DNA from: Portibacter lacus
GTDB taxonomy: Bacteria > Bacteroidota > Bacteroidia > Chitinophagales > Saprospiraceae
Reading direction: 5' to 3'
Length of the DNA stretch: 64,000 bases
NCBI RefSeq assembly: GCF_021533215.1
Contig: NZ_JAJNKA010000007.1
Coordinates: 62,001 to 126,000 of the forward strand
The translations under genes and the position numbers were made by a program. A model generated the notes under the pieces. It worked only from the letters and a program-made list of their open reading frames with translations. It searched no databases and was not told the DNA's origin. Positions 47,086-56,181 of the stretch are shown here, one piece after another. Numbering within the stretch: the first letter of the stretch is position 1; every line of letters starts with the position of its first letter.

Positions 47086-47808
47086 ATGGATAAGCAAGAT
47101 CTATTAGACAAATATCTAGAGGGAAGTTTAAGTGAAGCTGAAACTAATGTATTCAATTCGCTTAGAAAATCAGATCCTGACTTCGATGAACAAGTCAATT
47201 TTCAAGATGATCTTGCTGAAGTAGTTTTAGAAGATGAGCGAAGGAGGCTGAAAACCTTGCTGTTAAACAGAAAATCCAATATAACAAATAGTAAGAATCC
47301 TAATAAATGGATCTTGATAGGGTTAGGAATACTATTATTGCTAGCGACGATTATTTTAGTGAGATATGTAAATAGTGGAAATCCTAATGAAGCGATATAT
47401 GCATCTTTCTATGAGCCCTTACCTAATAGCTATCGTCCTGTTTCTAGAAATTCGATTAACAATGCGGAAACTCAGGGTTTCACTGCTTACGAAAGTGAGA
47501 ATTATGTCTTAGCAGCTGAAAAATTCGAAGAGCGTCTTAAAGACCAATATGATTTGTCTATCGTTTTTTATCAAGGTATTTGTTATGGTGAAAATGGTGA
47601 TTTAGATGCTGCGATTCAGAATTTGGAAAAGATTAAAGGAAAGGAATTTCCTTATGCGACTGAAAGTCAATATTACTTAGGCCTCTATTATTTAAAACAA
47701 AATAATAAGACGGAGTCAATTCGGAACCTTCAAGATTTTATTCAGTCAGGAAAGGATGAAGAACTCATACAGAATGCAAAAGCAATTCTTGATAAAATTG
47801 AAAAATAA
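47086..47808 (+). CDS. Membrane TPR protein, probable anti-sigma factor
   Basis: A 240-residue protein. The cytoplasmic amino terminus (about 1-70) has DLLDKYLEGSLSEAETNVF, the pattern of Bacteroidota anti-sigma-like proteins. A transmembrane helix follows (about 75-96, WILIGLGILLLLATIILVRYV), then tetratricopeptide repeats in the periplasm (about 125-238). No zinc-binding HxxxCxxC is visible, so it is not a ZAS-type anti-sigma. Its ATG abuts the sigma factor's stop codon. Anti-sigma function is inferred from position and topology. Confidence 0.65.
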   Translation: MDKQDLLDKYLEGSLSEAETNVFNSLRKSDPDFDEQVNFQDDLAEVVLEDERRRLKTLLLNRKSNITNSKNPNKWILIGLGILLLLATIILVRYVNSGNPNEAIYASFYEPLPNSYRPVSRNSINNAETQGFTAYESENYVLAAEKFEERLKDQYDLSIVFYQGICYGENGDLDAAIQNLEKIKGKEFPYATESQYYLGLYYLKQNNKTESIRNLQDFIQSGKDEELIQNAKAILDKIEK

Positions 47809-47852
47809 GAAAGAGATAATAATTCTAATTTAAACTAATTGTCAATTTTTTA

Positions 47853-48995
47853 TTAAAACTTCTCAATTGCATATAACTTATTCATCTGCGAGTTCAGAAC
47901 ACTTTCTGGAGTCCACTTCATCATCAATTTCATGAGTGGTTGGCCGATGGAACTATGCGCCATTTTTCCAAATTGCCATGAAGTGTTGACAATATAATCA
48001 ACTTTTTTTCTTCTCTCTTTTTGAAATTGATGGAAGGTTTCACTTGGACTTAAATTCGATTGGGCAAGCAGATTACTTATATAATAAGCATCTTCTATTC
48101 CTTGGCAAGCACCTTGTCCCATATTGGGAGTGGTCGCATGAGCAGCATCACCTATTAAACATACCTTTTCATTATGCCAACTCGGAAGACGCTTTAAATC
48201 ACAAAGCATTGCTTGATGAATAGCATTAGAATTCGTATTGCTTATGAGTTCTGAAGCAATTGGATCAAAATTACTGAACAATTGGCTTAAGTATTCTCTC
48301 TTATCGACTGTGGATGCTTTCTGAACATGATCTTTTTTTGCCACAGAAAACCAATAAACTTCATCTCTCGAAATGCTTGAAAATCCAAATCGTATGTTCT
48401 TGCCCCAAGCTTCTAGACCATGATTTTTATATGTAGATGGCAATTGGTAATTAGAGACACCTCTCCAGCAGACTAAGCCAGAATTGCGCAGTCCAGCATG
48501 AGGAAATAAATTTTGTCGTACAGCAGAATTGATTCCATCTGCACCTAGTAAAATATCTACTTGATCTTCACCATTTAAAAATTGAATATTGATTTTATTA
48601 TCCTTGATGGTATGAGATGTATAGGTCTTATCTAAATGTACTTGGGTCGTTTTACTTACCTCTTGATACAAAGTGTTCTGTAGGCGGGCTCTATGAATAG
48701 CAACGGTTTTATTTCCTATTTCGTTCTGAACAACTTTGCTTTCCATATGCTTATATGGCTTAAGCTGCGCATTAGTTATTTCTATTCGATTCAGATCGAT
48801 TCCTTGTTTTACGATATCATCTTTGACTCCAAGCCAGTCTAAGACTTTCAGTGCATTCGGTTGTAACCAAACACCTGCACCAATTTCATTTAGAGCTTTA
48901 GCTTGCTCATAGACAACGGATGAAATTCCAATTTTCTGTAACGCTAATGCCGTTGACAAACCAGTAATTCCGCCTCCTATAATTCCAATTTTCAT
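47853..48995 (-). CDS. FAD-dependent monooxygenase (aromatic hydroxylase type)
   Basis: A 380-residue flavoprotein. The amino-terminal FAD-binding Rossmann motif is GIIGGGITGLSTALAL, and the second FAD motif GDAAHATTPNMGQG is typical of class A flavin monooxygenases of the salicylate/kynurenine hydroxylase group (PHBH fold). A middle DILLGADGINSAVR segment matches the DG motif. NAD(P)H-dependent hydroxylation of an aromatic or related substrate is expected; the substrate is unknown. Monocistronic, convergent with the TPR gene. Confidence 0.9.
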   Translation of the reverse strand: MKIGIIGGGITGLSTALALQKIGISSVVYEQAKALNEIGAGVWLQPNALKVLDWLGVKDDIVKQGIDLNRIEITNAQLKPYKHMESKVVQNEIGNKTVAIHRARLQNTLYQEVSKTTQVHLDKTYTSHTIKDNKINIQFLNGEDQVDILLGADGINSAVRQNLFPHAGLRNSGLVCWRGVSNYQLPSTYKNHGLEAWGKNIRFGFSSISRDEVYWFSVAKKDHVQKASTVDKREYLSQLFSNFDPIASELISNTNSNAIHQAMLCDLKRLPSWHNEKVCLIGDAAHATTPNMGQGACQGIEDAYYISNLLAQSNLSPSETFHQFQKERRKKVDYIVNTSWQFGKMAHSSIGQPLMKLMMKWTPESVLNSQMNKLYAIEKF

Positions 48996-49349
48996 AATTT
49001 TAATACTTGTGATCTGAATTGAAGTTAAATACTTCCCTCAAAATCAAAACTGCTATAAAATATCGATCTAAGATAAGATGCTTTGAAGTGAAATGGTGGG
49101 TTCTATTCGAGTTTTTTCAAAATTAGAATAACACTAACTTTAAGTTCTATTCAGCAGAAAATGAAATTTCTTGTGGCTGGAGGTTTTGTATAAATGTTAA
49201 ATAGTGTTTCGCCTCAACAAAGAATTCAGATTTTTTTTCGAAGTATTATTAAATATTGGATGTTCTACTGATAAAACATTGACCTAAAATACTTTAATAA
49301 AGAAACATAAACTAAGGGTTGTAAATATTATTAAAGTTAATGGATTCAT
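48996..49349. other. AT-rich intergenic region between the monooxygenase and a small secreted protein gene
   Basis: It contains the promoter side of the monooxygenase gene. No open frame, RNA gene or repeat could be supported. It ends at the terminator at 49350-49383. Confidence 0.5.
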
Positions 49350-49383
49350 AAAAAAGCCCTTGACATTAGTAGATGTCAAGGGC
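49350..49383 (-). terminator. Strong intrinsic terminator of the 49432-50010 gene
   Basis: gcccttgacat (49356-49366) and atgtcaagggc (49373-49383) form a perfect 11-bp stem with a 6-nt loop. On the minus strand it is followed by six T residues. It lies 48 bp after the stop codon of the secreted-protein gene and is the clearest rho-independent terminator in the window. Confidence 0.9.
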
Positions 49384-49431
49384 AGCCAAACTCTTGTTAA
49401 TATATGGAAGTAATAGAATTACTTCATTAGT

Positions 49432-50010
49432 TTAAATTAATCCGTTCAATAAAGTTAGAGAAGTACCTAATTTCTTAGAAATAGCTTTTTGTGCCATTTT
49501 TGCTCCCCAACCTGTTTTGTCTAATTTTGGTGCTTTCTTAATTACTTTATCTAATGATTTCGTGATCTTGTCGACAGATTTTCCGCCTTCGAACATACTC
49601 ATCCCAGATTTCAATAAATTGACATTAGATAATAAACTAGAAGTATTTCCAAGTAGATTTCCTCCTTTTACCATCTGATTCAATTGCATTGCACCGTAAA
49701 GCGTTTTGATTGTCTGAATGATCTTTTGGATTCCAGGGATATTAGCTGTTCCTGCTTCTAAAGCTGGCATCATTTTCATAAGATTTCCCGCTTGACCTAT
49801 AATCTTGGAAGCAAAATCTCCGCTTGAAGCTTGAGTATTTTTAGTAAGTAAACTCATGGCATTACCTAGAACCTTAGATGATTCTTTACTATTTCCTTTG
49901 TCTAATAAGCCCATTGCTTTGTCTAACATACTTACGTCGAAAGCTTGTGATTTTACTTCACCAACGAAAAAGAAACTTAATGCAATAAGTAGAATACTGA
50001 TTTTTTTCAT
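49432..50010 (-). CDS. Small secreted helical protein of unknown function
   Basis: A 192-residue protein with a signal peptide (about 1-21, ending GEVKSQ). The mature part is low in aromatic residues and made of short amphipathic helices rich in Lys, Leu, Met, Gly and Ser, with no known motif, lipobox or T9SS tail. Repeated LL.K/NL..G patterns suggest helical bundles. Its strong terminator indicates a discrete, possibly abundant transcript. Alternatives include an adhesive or membrane-active protein, but nothing in the sequence decides. Function not recognised. Confidence 0.6.
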   Translation of the reverse strand: MKKISILLIALSFFFVGEVKSQAFDVSMLDKAMGLLDKGNSKESSKVLGNAMSLLTKNTQASSGDFASKIIGQAGNLMKMMPALEAGTANIPGIQKIIQTIKTLYGAMQLNQMVKGGNLLGNTSSLLSNVNLLKSGMSMFEGGKSVDKITKSLDKVIKKAPKLDKTGWGAKMAQKAISKKLGTSLTLLNGLI

Positions 50011-50360
50011 TTTAAAAATTTGATTTGTTATGAATAATAAATATCATTTTGAAAACTTAAAACAACATAAAACCTAAGTTTTTATTTGAATGATATACTA
50101 CTTAGACGAATTAATTTGGAGGAGGTCACTTATGGTGTCCTTAACTGGTAAATACAAGGTTATTTTTAATACCTATGGATAGTTAGCCATTTAAAAGCTC
50201 TGAAGAGGGAAAAGACTTTTAAATAAATAAATTAAGCAAATAATAGTATAATGCCGATGGAGCATAAGCTGCCTTAGCTCAAGTCCGACCTTTACATTTA
50301 ACCCAAGAATAATTTATAAGAAATGATTAGTCACTCCTAGATTTAATAACTTTTAAGTTG
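50011..50360. other. Intergenic region of 350 bp with weak inverted repeats
   Basis: It holds the promoter of the small secreted protein gene. A hairpin with one bulge (gagcataag...cttagctc, 50260-50280) and a ten-base match (gatagttagc) to the reverse of the 80-bp repeat at 24.2 kb are visible, but neither is strong. No gene found. Confidence 0.4.
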
Positions 50361-51563
50361 CTAATTCATTGTAACTTGCACAGGCTGAGTCCATGCCATT
50401 TCATATATCAATTCTTCAATTGGGTTTTCATGTAATTTCGAAGAAGTAATTTTACATCTAACAAATGATATGTCATTTGTAAATTCAAATTTGGCCTGAT
50501 TCCCGCTGATAGTCATGAACTCTTCTGGTTCTTCGCTTCCTTTTTTGCACCCGATAAATGTGATTTCATAGGTCTCGCCAGCCTCTTGCTTTATCTCAAC
50601 TGAAATACTTTTGTCGTCAGTTTTTAAATCTTTGATTTCAACTCCAGTACTTGCGTAAAAGTCGCCAGCTTCCATCGCATTAATTAGAGAACTTGGATTT
50701 AACGAATCTGCACGTACAACAATCCATCCCCTACCGGAATTACTCCATTCTTTGCCATTCACATGATAATGATGAGAATCATCCGTAGCGAGTCCATACA
50801 TTAACGGCATTTCTTTCTTGATGTAGGCGATGTTAATTTTATCCCACATTTCTTCAGTGGACATGTTAATAGAGTCTCCAGAATTATTCACCATGTGATG
50901 ACCATTATAGACTTCGAAAAATCTTTCATTTTTAAGTGCAATCATATCTGCCAGAGTAATGGCATAGAAAAAATTAGGGTGGTTAACATGTGGAATCATT
51001 GGTACACCAGACTCTTCACGTTGCTTCATCACTGCATCGATATTGTTCTGAAGTACTTCTACCACACTATTCCCACCTTGAGGTTCTATCTTCTCTCGAA
51101 TATTGGTTGCATTCATGTGGAGAGGTTTGCCTTCGAAGTAATCTGATATTTCTTCTGAATTCATGATTAAGAAGTTTTCCTCTTCCTCAAATCTACCATG
51201 GTACTCATCAAATGTTTTCAGCTTTACCTGAGTTCTTCCAAGTGAATCAATTTTATAATTAACCCAGTCCTCACCATATTCCTTTAAGTAATTATCAAAG
51301 GCATCCATATAGATGGAATCCTGTGAGATAACCTTCCACTTTTCTCCTTCAGCCAAGATATTATGATCTGTTAAAGCAACAAACTGATAATCATTAGATT
51401 TATACCAGTCCATGATCACTTCTGGAAATTCATCTCCATCACTCCAGTAAGAATGCGTATGAAGATTGCCTTTATACCATTTTTTCTGGGAAGTTTCTTC
51501 CTGCTCAGAGCAAGAAATAATTAGTAAAGCGATGAATGGTAAGAAGTAACTTAAGTTTTTCAT
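50361..51563 (-). CDS. PHP-domain metal-dependent phosphoesterase, lipoprotein
   Basis: A 400-residue lipoprotein with lipobox IISC (Cys about 18). The PHP core has metal-ligand motifs NLHTHSYWSDG, ALTDHN, MNSEE, PHVNHP and TDDSHHYH, all in the expected order. A C-terminal beta domain of about 90 residues follows. PHP enzymes use two or three metals to hydrolyse phosphoesters, for example histidinol phosphate, nucleotides or polymers; this exported form has no assigned substrate. It appears monocistronic. A palindrome ttacat-tacc-atgtaa lies about 110 bp upstream. Confidence 0.88.
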   Translation of the reverse strand: MKNLSYFLPFIALLIISCSEQEETSQKKWYKGNLHTHSYWSDGDEFPEVIMDWYKSNDYQFVALTDHNILAEGEKWKVISQDSIYMDAFDNYLKEYGEDWVNYKIDSLGRTQVKLKTFDEYHGRFEEEENFLIMNSEEISDYFEGKPLHMNATNIREKIEPQGGNSVVEVLQNNIDAVMKQREESGVPMIPHVNHPNFFYAITLADMIALKNERFFEVYNGHHMVNNSGDSINMSTEEMWDKINIAYIKKEMPLMYGLATDDSHHYHVNGKEWSNSGRGWIVVRADSLNPSSLINAMEAGDFYASTGVEIKDLKTDDKSISVEIKQEAGETYEITFIGCKKGSEEPEEFMTISGNQAKFEFTNDISFVRCKITSSKLHENPIEELIYEMAWTQPVQVTMN

Positions 51564-51762
51564 TTGAGTATTTAATTTTGGAAGTTAGAATGTTCAATTG
51601 GTGTTTACTATAGATTTCGTAGTTATGCTAATCTGTTTTTCTGCTAAGTTAATCATGCTTATTTCTTATAGGTTACATTACCATGTAAAATTCATTATAA
51701 GAATATTAAACATTAGAGGTTGACATGATACTTGCTTGATTCATAGACGTAAATTAAAGTAT

Positions 51763-51810
51763 AAAAATGGAATTGCTTCAACTTCCCTTTCGAGACTTAA
51801 AAGCAATTCC
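51763..51810 (-). terminator. Probable terminator of the trpB2-like gene
   Basis: ggaattgctt (51769-51778) pairs perfectly with aagcaattcc (51801-51810) around a 22-nt loop, 24 bp after the stop codon. On the minus strand the stem is followed by attttta. The form is that of an intrinsic terminator with a short T-run. Confidence 0.6.
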
Positions 51811-51833
51811 GTAAGCTCTTCTATAAATAATAT

Positions 51834-53201
51834 TTATATCGCAATTTCAGGCGTATCTAATTGTGCAAGGGAAGCATTGATTTCTTCTTTGGTTAATTCA
51901 TGCTTAACAATGTTACCTGCAAAATAATCCTCGTAAGCTTTCATATCAAAATTACCATGTCCACATAGATTGAAAAGAATCGTCTTCGAAACTCCTTCCT
52001 CTTTACATTTCTTCGCTTCTGCAATAGCGGTTGCAATGCCATGATTTGCTTCAGGAGCAGGGATTATACCTTCAGCTCTAGCAAAGGTAACACCAGCTTC
52101 GAAAACTTCAATATTGTCATGCGCTACCGCTTCTATTAACTTATCTTTCAGTAATTGACTCACGATAACACCAGCACCATGATATCTCAATCCACCTGCA
52201 TGAATCGGAGCTGGAACAAAATTATGACCTAAAGTGTACATCGGTAGTAATGGCGTCATCCCTACAGAATCTCCGTAATCGTATCTGAAAACACCTCTTG
52301 TCAGTTTAGGACATGAAGTCGGTTCACTTGCAATACAACGAATGTTTCTACCTTCTTCAAAATTTAATCTTAGGAATGGAAATGCTAATCCAGCAAAGTT
52401 AGAACCACCACCAAATGGCGCGATAACGATATCAGGCATGTCGCCAGCCTTTGCCATTTGAGCCACCGCTTCTTGACCGATGATTGTTTGATGTAATTTG
52501 ACGTGGTTAAGCACACTTCCTAGCGCATACTTTGTATCTGCATTAGCCGCGGCTTCACCGACAGCTTCTGAAATTGCAATACCTAACGATCCTGTTGTGT
52601 CAGGATTTTTAGCGAGTATTTTTCTACCGATTTCGGTTGCGTTGGATGGAGAAGGAAAAACCTTGGCACCCCAAGTGTTCATCATGATTTTTCGATATGG
52701 TTTATGCTCATAAGATAACTTCACCATATAGACCTCACATTGAATATCGAAATGATTACATGCGAATGCTAGCGCACTACCCCATTGTCCTGCACCAGTT
52801 TCAGTTGTAATTCTTTTAATACCTTCTTGCTTATTATAGTAAGCTTGCGGAACAGAGGTGTTAGGCTTGTGCGAACCAGACGGACTGGTACCCTCATACT
52901 TGTAATATATTTTAGCTGGCGTGTCTAATGCTTTTTCTAGACCATAAGCTCTATACAGTGGAGTTGGTCTCCATATAGAATAGATATTTCTTACTTCATC
53001 AGGTATTTCTACCCACTTATCTGGAGTCACTTCTTGCTTGATTAATTCCATCGGAAATAAAGGCGCAAGTGCATCAGGACCGATAGGTTCTTTTGTTGCT
53101 GGATGCAAAGGCGGTAATGGTTTGTTAGGCATGTCTGCAACGATGTTGTACCATTTCTCAGGTATCTCTTTTTCACTTAGGATGATTTTTCTTTGCTTCA
53201 T
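51834..53201 (-). CDS. trpB: TrpB2-type tryptophan synthase beta chain
   Basis: A 455-residue PLP enzyme of the TrpB2 (long, alpha-independent) branch, recognised by its amino-terminal extension (EIPEKWYNIVADMPNKPLPP), RPTPLYRA and the PLP lysine in SPSGSHKPN (K112). The phosphate-binding glycine loop is APFGGGSNF and the C-terminal part contains LCGHGNFDM. It condenses serine and indole to tryptophan, or salvages indole. It is not in a trp operon here, as is usual for TrpB2. A terminator follows. Confidence 0.93.
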   Translation of the reverse strand: MKQRKIILSEKEIPEKWYNIVADMPNKPLPPLHPATKEPIGPDALAPLFPMELIKQEVTPDKWVEIPDEVRNIYSIWRPTPLYRAYGLEKALDTPAKIYYKYEGTSPSGSHKPNTSVPQAYYNKQEGIKRITTETGAGQWGSALAFACNHFDIQCEVYMVKLSYEHKPYRKIMMNTWGAKVFPSPSNATEIGRKILAKNPDTTGSLGIAISEAVGEAAANADTKYALGSVLNHVKLHQTIIGQEAVAQMAKAGDMPDIVIAPFGGGSNFAGLAFPFLRLNFEEGRNIRCIASEPTSCPKLTRGVFRYDYGDSVGMTPLLPMYTLGHNFVPAPIHAGGLRYHGAGVIVSQLLKDKLIEAVAHDNIEVFEAGVTFARAEGIIPAPEANHGIATAIAEAKKCKEEGVSKTILFNLCGHGNFDMKAYEDYFAGNIVKHELTKEEINASLAQLDTPEIAI

Positions 53202-53592
53202 TTATTTTGATTTTAATAATTTACATACGATGAGTATTTTGGTGAAATAATATCTCGGACAGTATCGAAATTTTACAAAAATCTGTTTGGTTTACTGCGT
53301 CCAGGGTCAATTTGTAGGTTTGATTTGCAATAAAGCATTTGCATTGACTCATTATGATATTTAATTTCATAAGTTTTATGTGAACCCTAATATACAAGTT
53401 TACCTAGTTTTTAAAATTTATTTTTTTCTTCAAATTTGTATTAAGTCGCGTGCTATTGATTATAGGAGCTCTTAGATTGGCTGAAAAGGTATCGTAAGTA
53501 GAATGAAATTCTGTGAGAATAGGAACAGGAGATGTGGTTTATTGTGGCAAATGGAAGCTTAATAGTTTTATTCGAATTGCTCCTCCAATGAA
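53202..53592. other. 391-bp intergenic region with no recognised element
   Basis: AT-rich, between the trpB2 start and the P450 stop on the same strand. It must contain the trpB2 promoter. No small gene, strong hairpin, RNA or repeat could be supported on either strand. Confidence 0.5.
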
Positions 53593-54663
53593 TTAAGCGT
53601 TAAAATTGATCTTATTCATTCCTCTAATGGTCTTACTTCCAGTAAATTCTGCTTCTGCCCAAGAAATCTGATCCATGGGTAAATGGGATAATATAGCTTC
53701 CATCATGTGAATACTAATTTCTCGAACGATAGAAGCGCCTAAGCAAGCATGGTTACCTTTGCCAAAACTCATATTAGCTTGTGCTGTTCTATTCAAATCT
53801 AATGTATCAGGGCTGCGAAATATATCTTCATCTCGATTCGCCGACCAAAGAAATACCGCAATTCGATCACCTTTTCTAAAATTATGTCCATTGAATTTGC
53901 AATCAGCTACACAATAACGAATTACATATTGAGCAGGTCCCGCATATCGGATTAATTCATTAGAATGCGAACTGACATCTGATATTAAGCGATCTATAAC
54001 ATGTGGATTTTCATGAAGGCTGTACAGCATATTCCCAACCAGTAATGGAACAGATTCGCAAATGCCAACGAACAATTGGATAAGCGGAGAAACAAGTAAA
54101 CCAACGTTTTTTTCAACTTTTGTAAAAGTAGTAATCAAGTCATTTCCGGGCTGCTTGCGACGCTCTTTACAAAGTTGTTGGAAATATTTTGATAAAGACA
54201 TAACAGCATTATTACCAAGGTTGGTTTCGGTTTCACTTTCATTGGTCATGTTAAAAACTGCTCTTGTTTTTCCAAACAAATTTTGTTGCTCAGCCTTATA
54301 TTCTGGAATGCCAGTAAGTTGCAAGCTAATGTTTTGACAGCAAGGGCGAAGAAATGCAGTATAAATATCAGTTTTTTTGCTTTTAGTGAAAATTCCGATC
54401 TCTTGAGAGATGACTTTCGAAATGACTCCCTTTATAAATGGATGATTTTCTTGTAATAATTTAATAAATGAAGCCCGAAATTCAGCAAGTTGTTGATCCA
54501 GAATAAGCTTGCTATCTAGGTTTCGATGGTCAATGTAATGCGCTGAAAAGTTAGGATGAGTCAATATTGAATCAACATCATTGTATTTCCAAATGGCCCA
54601 CGCCTGTAGCTTTTCCATCCACCTGACAGTTGGGTCATTATTATGAAAATATGGGCATTTCAA
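53593..54663 (-). CDS. Short cytochrome P450
   Basis: A 356-residue P450 with the heme-binding loop FGKGNHACLG (Cys307), the ExxR motif in ELIRYAGP, and an I-helix segment VGICESV in which the usual acid-Thr pair reads Glu-Ser. It is shorter than the typical 400-450 residues, mostly at the amino terminus. No in-frame longer start was checked beyond this ATG. Bacterial P450s hydroxylate or oxidise lipids and secondary metabolites using ferredoxin or a flavodoxin partner, none of which is adjacent. The substrate is unknown. Confidence 0.82.
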   Translation of the reverse strand: MKCPYFHNNDPTVRWMEKLQAWAIWKYNDVDSILTHPNFSAHYIDHRNLDSKLILDQQLAEFRASFIKLLQENHPFIKGVISKVISQEIGIFTKSKKTDIYTAFLRPCCQNISLQLTGIPEYKAEQQNLFGKTRAVFNMTNESETETNLGNNAVMSLSKYFQQLCKERRKQPGNDLITTFTKVEKNVGLLVSPLIQLFVGICESVPLLVGNMLYSLHENPHVIDRLISDVSSHSNELIRYAGPAQYVIRYCVADCKFNGHNFRKGDRIAVFLWSANRDEDIFRSPDTLDLNRTAQANMSFGKGNHACLGASIVREISIHMMEAILSHLPMDQISWAEAEFTGSKTIRGMNKINFNA

Positions 54664-54799
54664 TGTTGTGGGAATTTTAGAATTTAAATCAATTTAAATG
54701 AAAGTAAGGTATGAACAAAATTGAAACTGTAGCGAAAGATTTTGAGGATTTGAATGATAGGTCAATTTTATATTTTATTTATTTGGCTAACTTAACATT

Positions 54800-55915
54800 A
54801 TGAAAACAATAACTAGTCTACTCATATTTTTATTTCTTACATCATCTTTGTTTGCTCAAGATCCTAAGTTTCACATTTATCTTTGTTTCGGACAGTCCAA
54901 TATGGAAGGGCAAGGTCATATAGAAAGTCAAGATTTAGAAGCCGACGAACGCTTTAAAGTATTTCAAAGTTTGGATTGCCCAAATCTAGGACGGGAGAAA
55001 GAAAAATGGTATACAGCGGTACCTCCATCTTGTCAATGTTATTCTAAATTGTCACCTGCTGATTATTTTGGGAAAACCATGGTGGAGAAATTGAATGATA
55101 GTATCACCATTGGGATTATCAATGTTGCTGTTGGTGGTTGTGACATCAGATTGTTTGATAAAGATATATATGCAGAATATGATTCTACTTATAAGGAAAG
55201 TTGGTTTCTCGATAAAGTTGCTGCATATGAAGGCAATCCATATCAGTATTTAGTTAATCTTGCTCAACTTTCACAGCAAGATGGAGTAATCAAAGGTATT
55301 CTACTTCATCAAGGAGAAACAAATACAGGACAGACAGCTTGGCCCTCATATGTTCAAAAGATATATAACGATTTGCTTACTGATTTATCTTTGGATGCAA
55401 TGGAAGTTCCTATCCTGGCGGGCGAGTTAGTATCTGCTGATGGAAATTGCTGTGGAAGCATGAATGAAATTATTAATAAACTCCCAGACCTTATTCCTAC
55501 TGCTCATATTATTTCATCAGATGGATGTGGAGCAGCTGATAATGCTCATTTTAATTCAGAAGGTTATCGAATAATAGGTAAAAGATATGCAGAAAAAATG
55601 CTCACACTACTTGACCAAAGTATCATAAGTAGCATAAATAAATCCATTTTTGAAGGATATTCCTTACTTAATATCTACCCTAATCCACTTGCTGGGGATT
55701 CAATAAATGTAACTTTTAGTATCCCTTCTAACACTCATGTCACTCTAAGATTGCTCGGGCCATCGGGTGCTGAAATTTCAGAACTAGCAGGAAGGTTATT
55801 TACTTCAGGTGAGCATACCATTAGTCATAATGTAAGTGATTTGCCACCAGGAATTTATTTCTATAAATTTAAAGCGGATGATTTCGTTTCAAGCAAGTCA
55901 ATTGTTATTCGATAG
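54800..55915 (+). CDS. SGNH/CE6-like sialate O-acetylesterase-type esterase, T9SS cargo
   Basis: A 371-residue secreted esterase with signal peptide (about 1-20, ending SLFAQ). The catalytic Ser lies in FGQSNMEGQG (S33), GILLHQGETN gives the Gly/oxyanion segment, and DNAHFN (Asp247, His250) completes the triad. These match the sialate-O-acetylesterase/acetylxylan-esterase (SASA/CE6) group. A T9SS sorting domain begins LNIYPNPLAGDSIN. It likely removes acetyl groups from plant or algal polysaccharides at the surface and may assist the GH5 glycosidase and sulfatase of this genome; it is not clustered with them. Confidence 0.88.
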   Translation: MKTITSLLIFLFLTSSLFAQDPKFHIYLCFGQSNMEGQGHIESQDLEADERFKVFQSLDCPNLGREKEKWYTAVPPSCQCYSKLSPADYFGKTMVEKLNDSITIGIINVAVGGCDIRLFDKDIYAEYDSTYKESWFLDKVAAYEGNPYQYLVNLAQLSQQDGVIKGILLHQGETNTGQTAWPSYVQKIYNDLLTDLSLDAMEVPILAGELVSADGNCCGSMNEIINKLPDLIPTAHIISSDGCGAADNAHFNSEGYRIIGKRYAEKMLTLLDQSIISSINKSIFEGYSLLNIYPNPLAGDSINVTFSIPSNTHVTLRLLGPSGAEISELAGRLFTSGEHTISHNVSDLPPGIYFYKFKADDFVSSKSIVIR

Positions 55916-56181
55916 TATTGGAAGAGTAAGGAATTGGAAATCTCAAATTAAATAAAACTAATGGCTTAAACTTTCGTACCTCTTAAACTGAAAATTCTAT
56001 ATAAAAATAGTCAGGTTAGAAAAATAGACACAGAGAGGATTATATTATAATTTGATGTAGTTTACAAAATTTGCCTAAATTGCTAGTAGCCTTAAAAATG
56101 GTAACAAACCTGACTAATCTAACGCAAATGTGTATTATATTGGGTTTAACAGAATACAAAACACCATCTAACCCATAAAAA

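Noticed and set aside
50170-50215. Fifth copy of the 80-bp repeat
   Set aside because: Only a ten-base match (gatagttagc) in reverse orientation; not enough to support homology.
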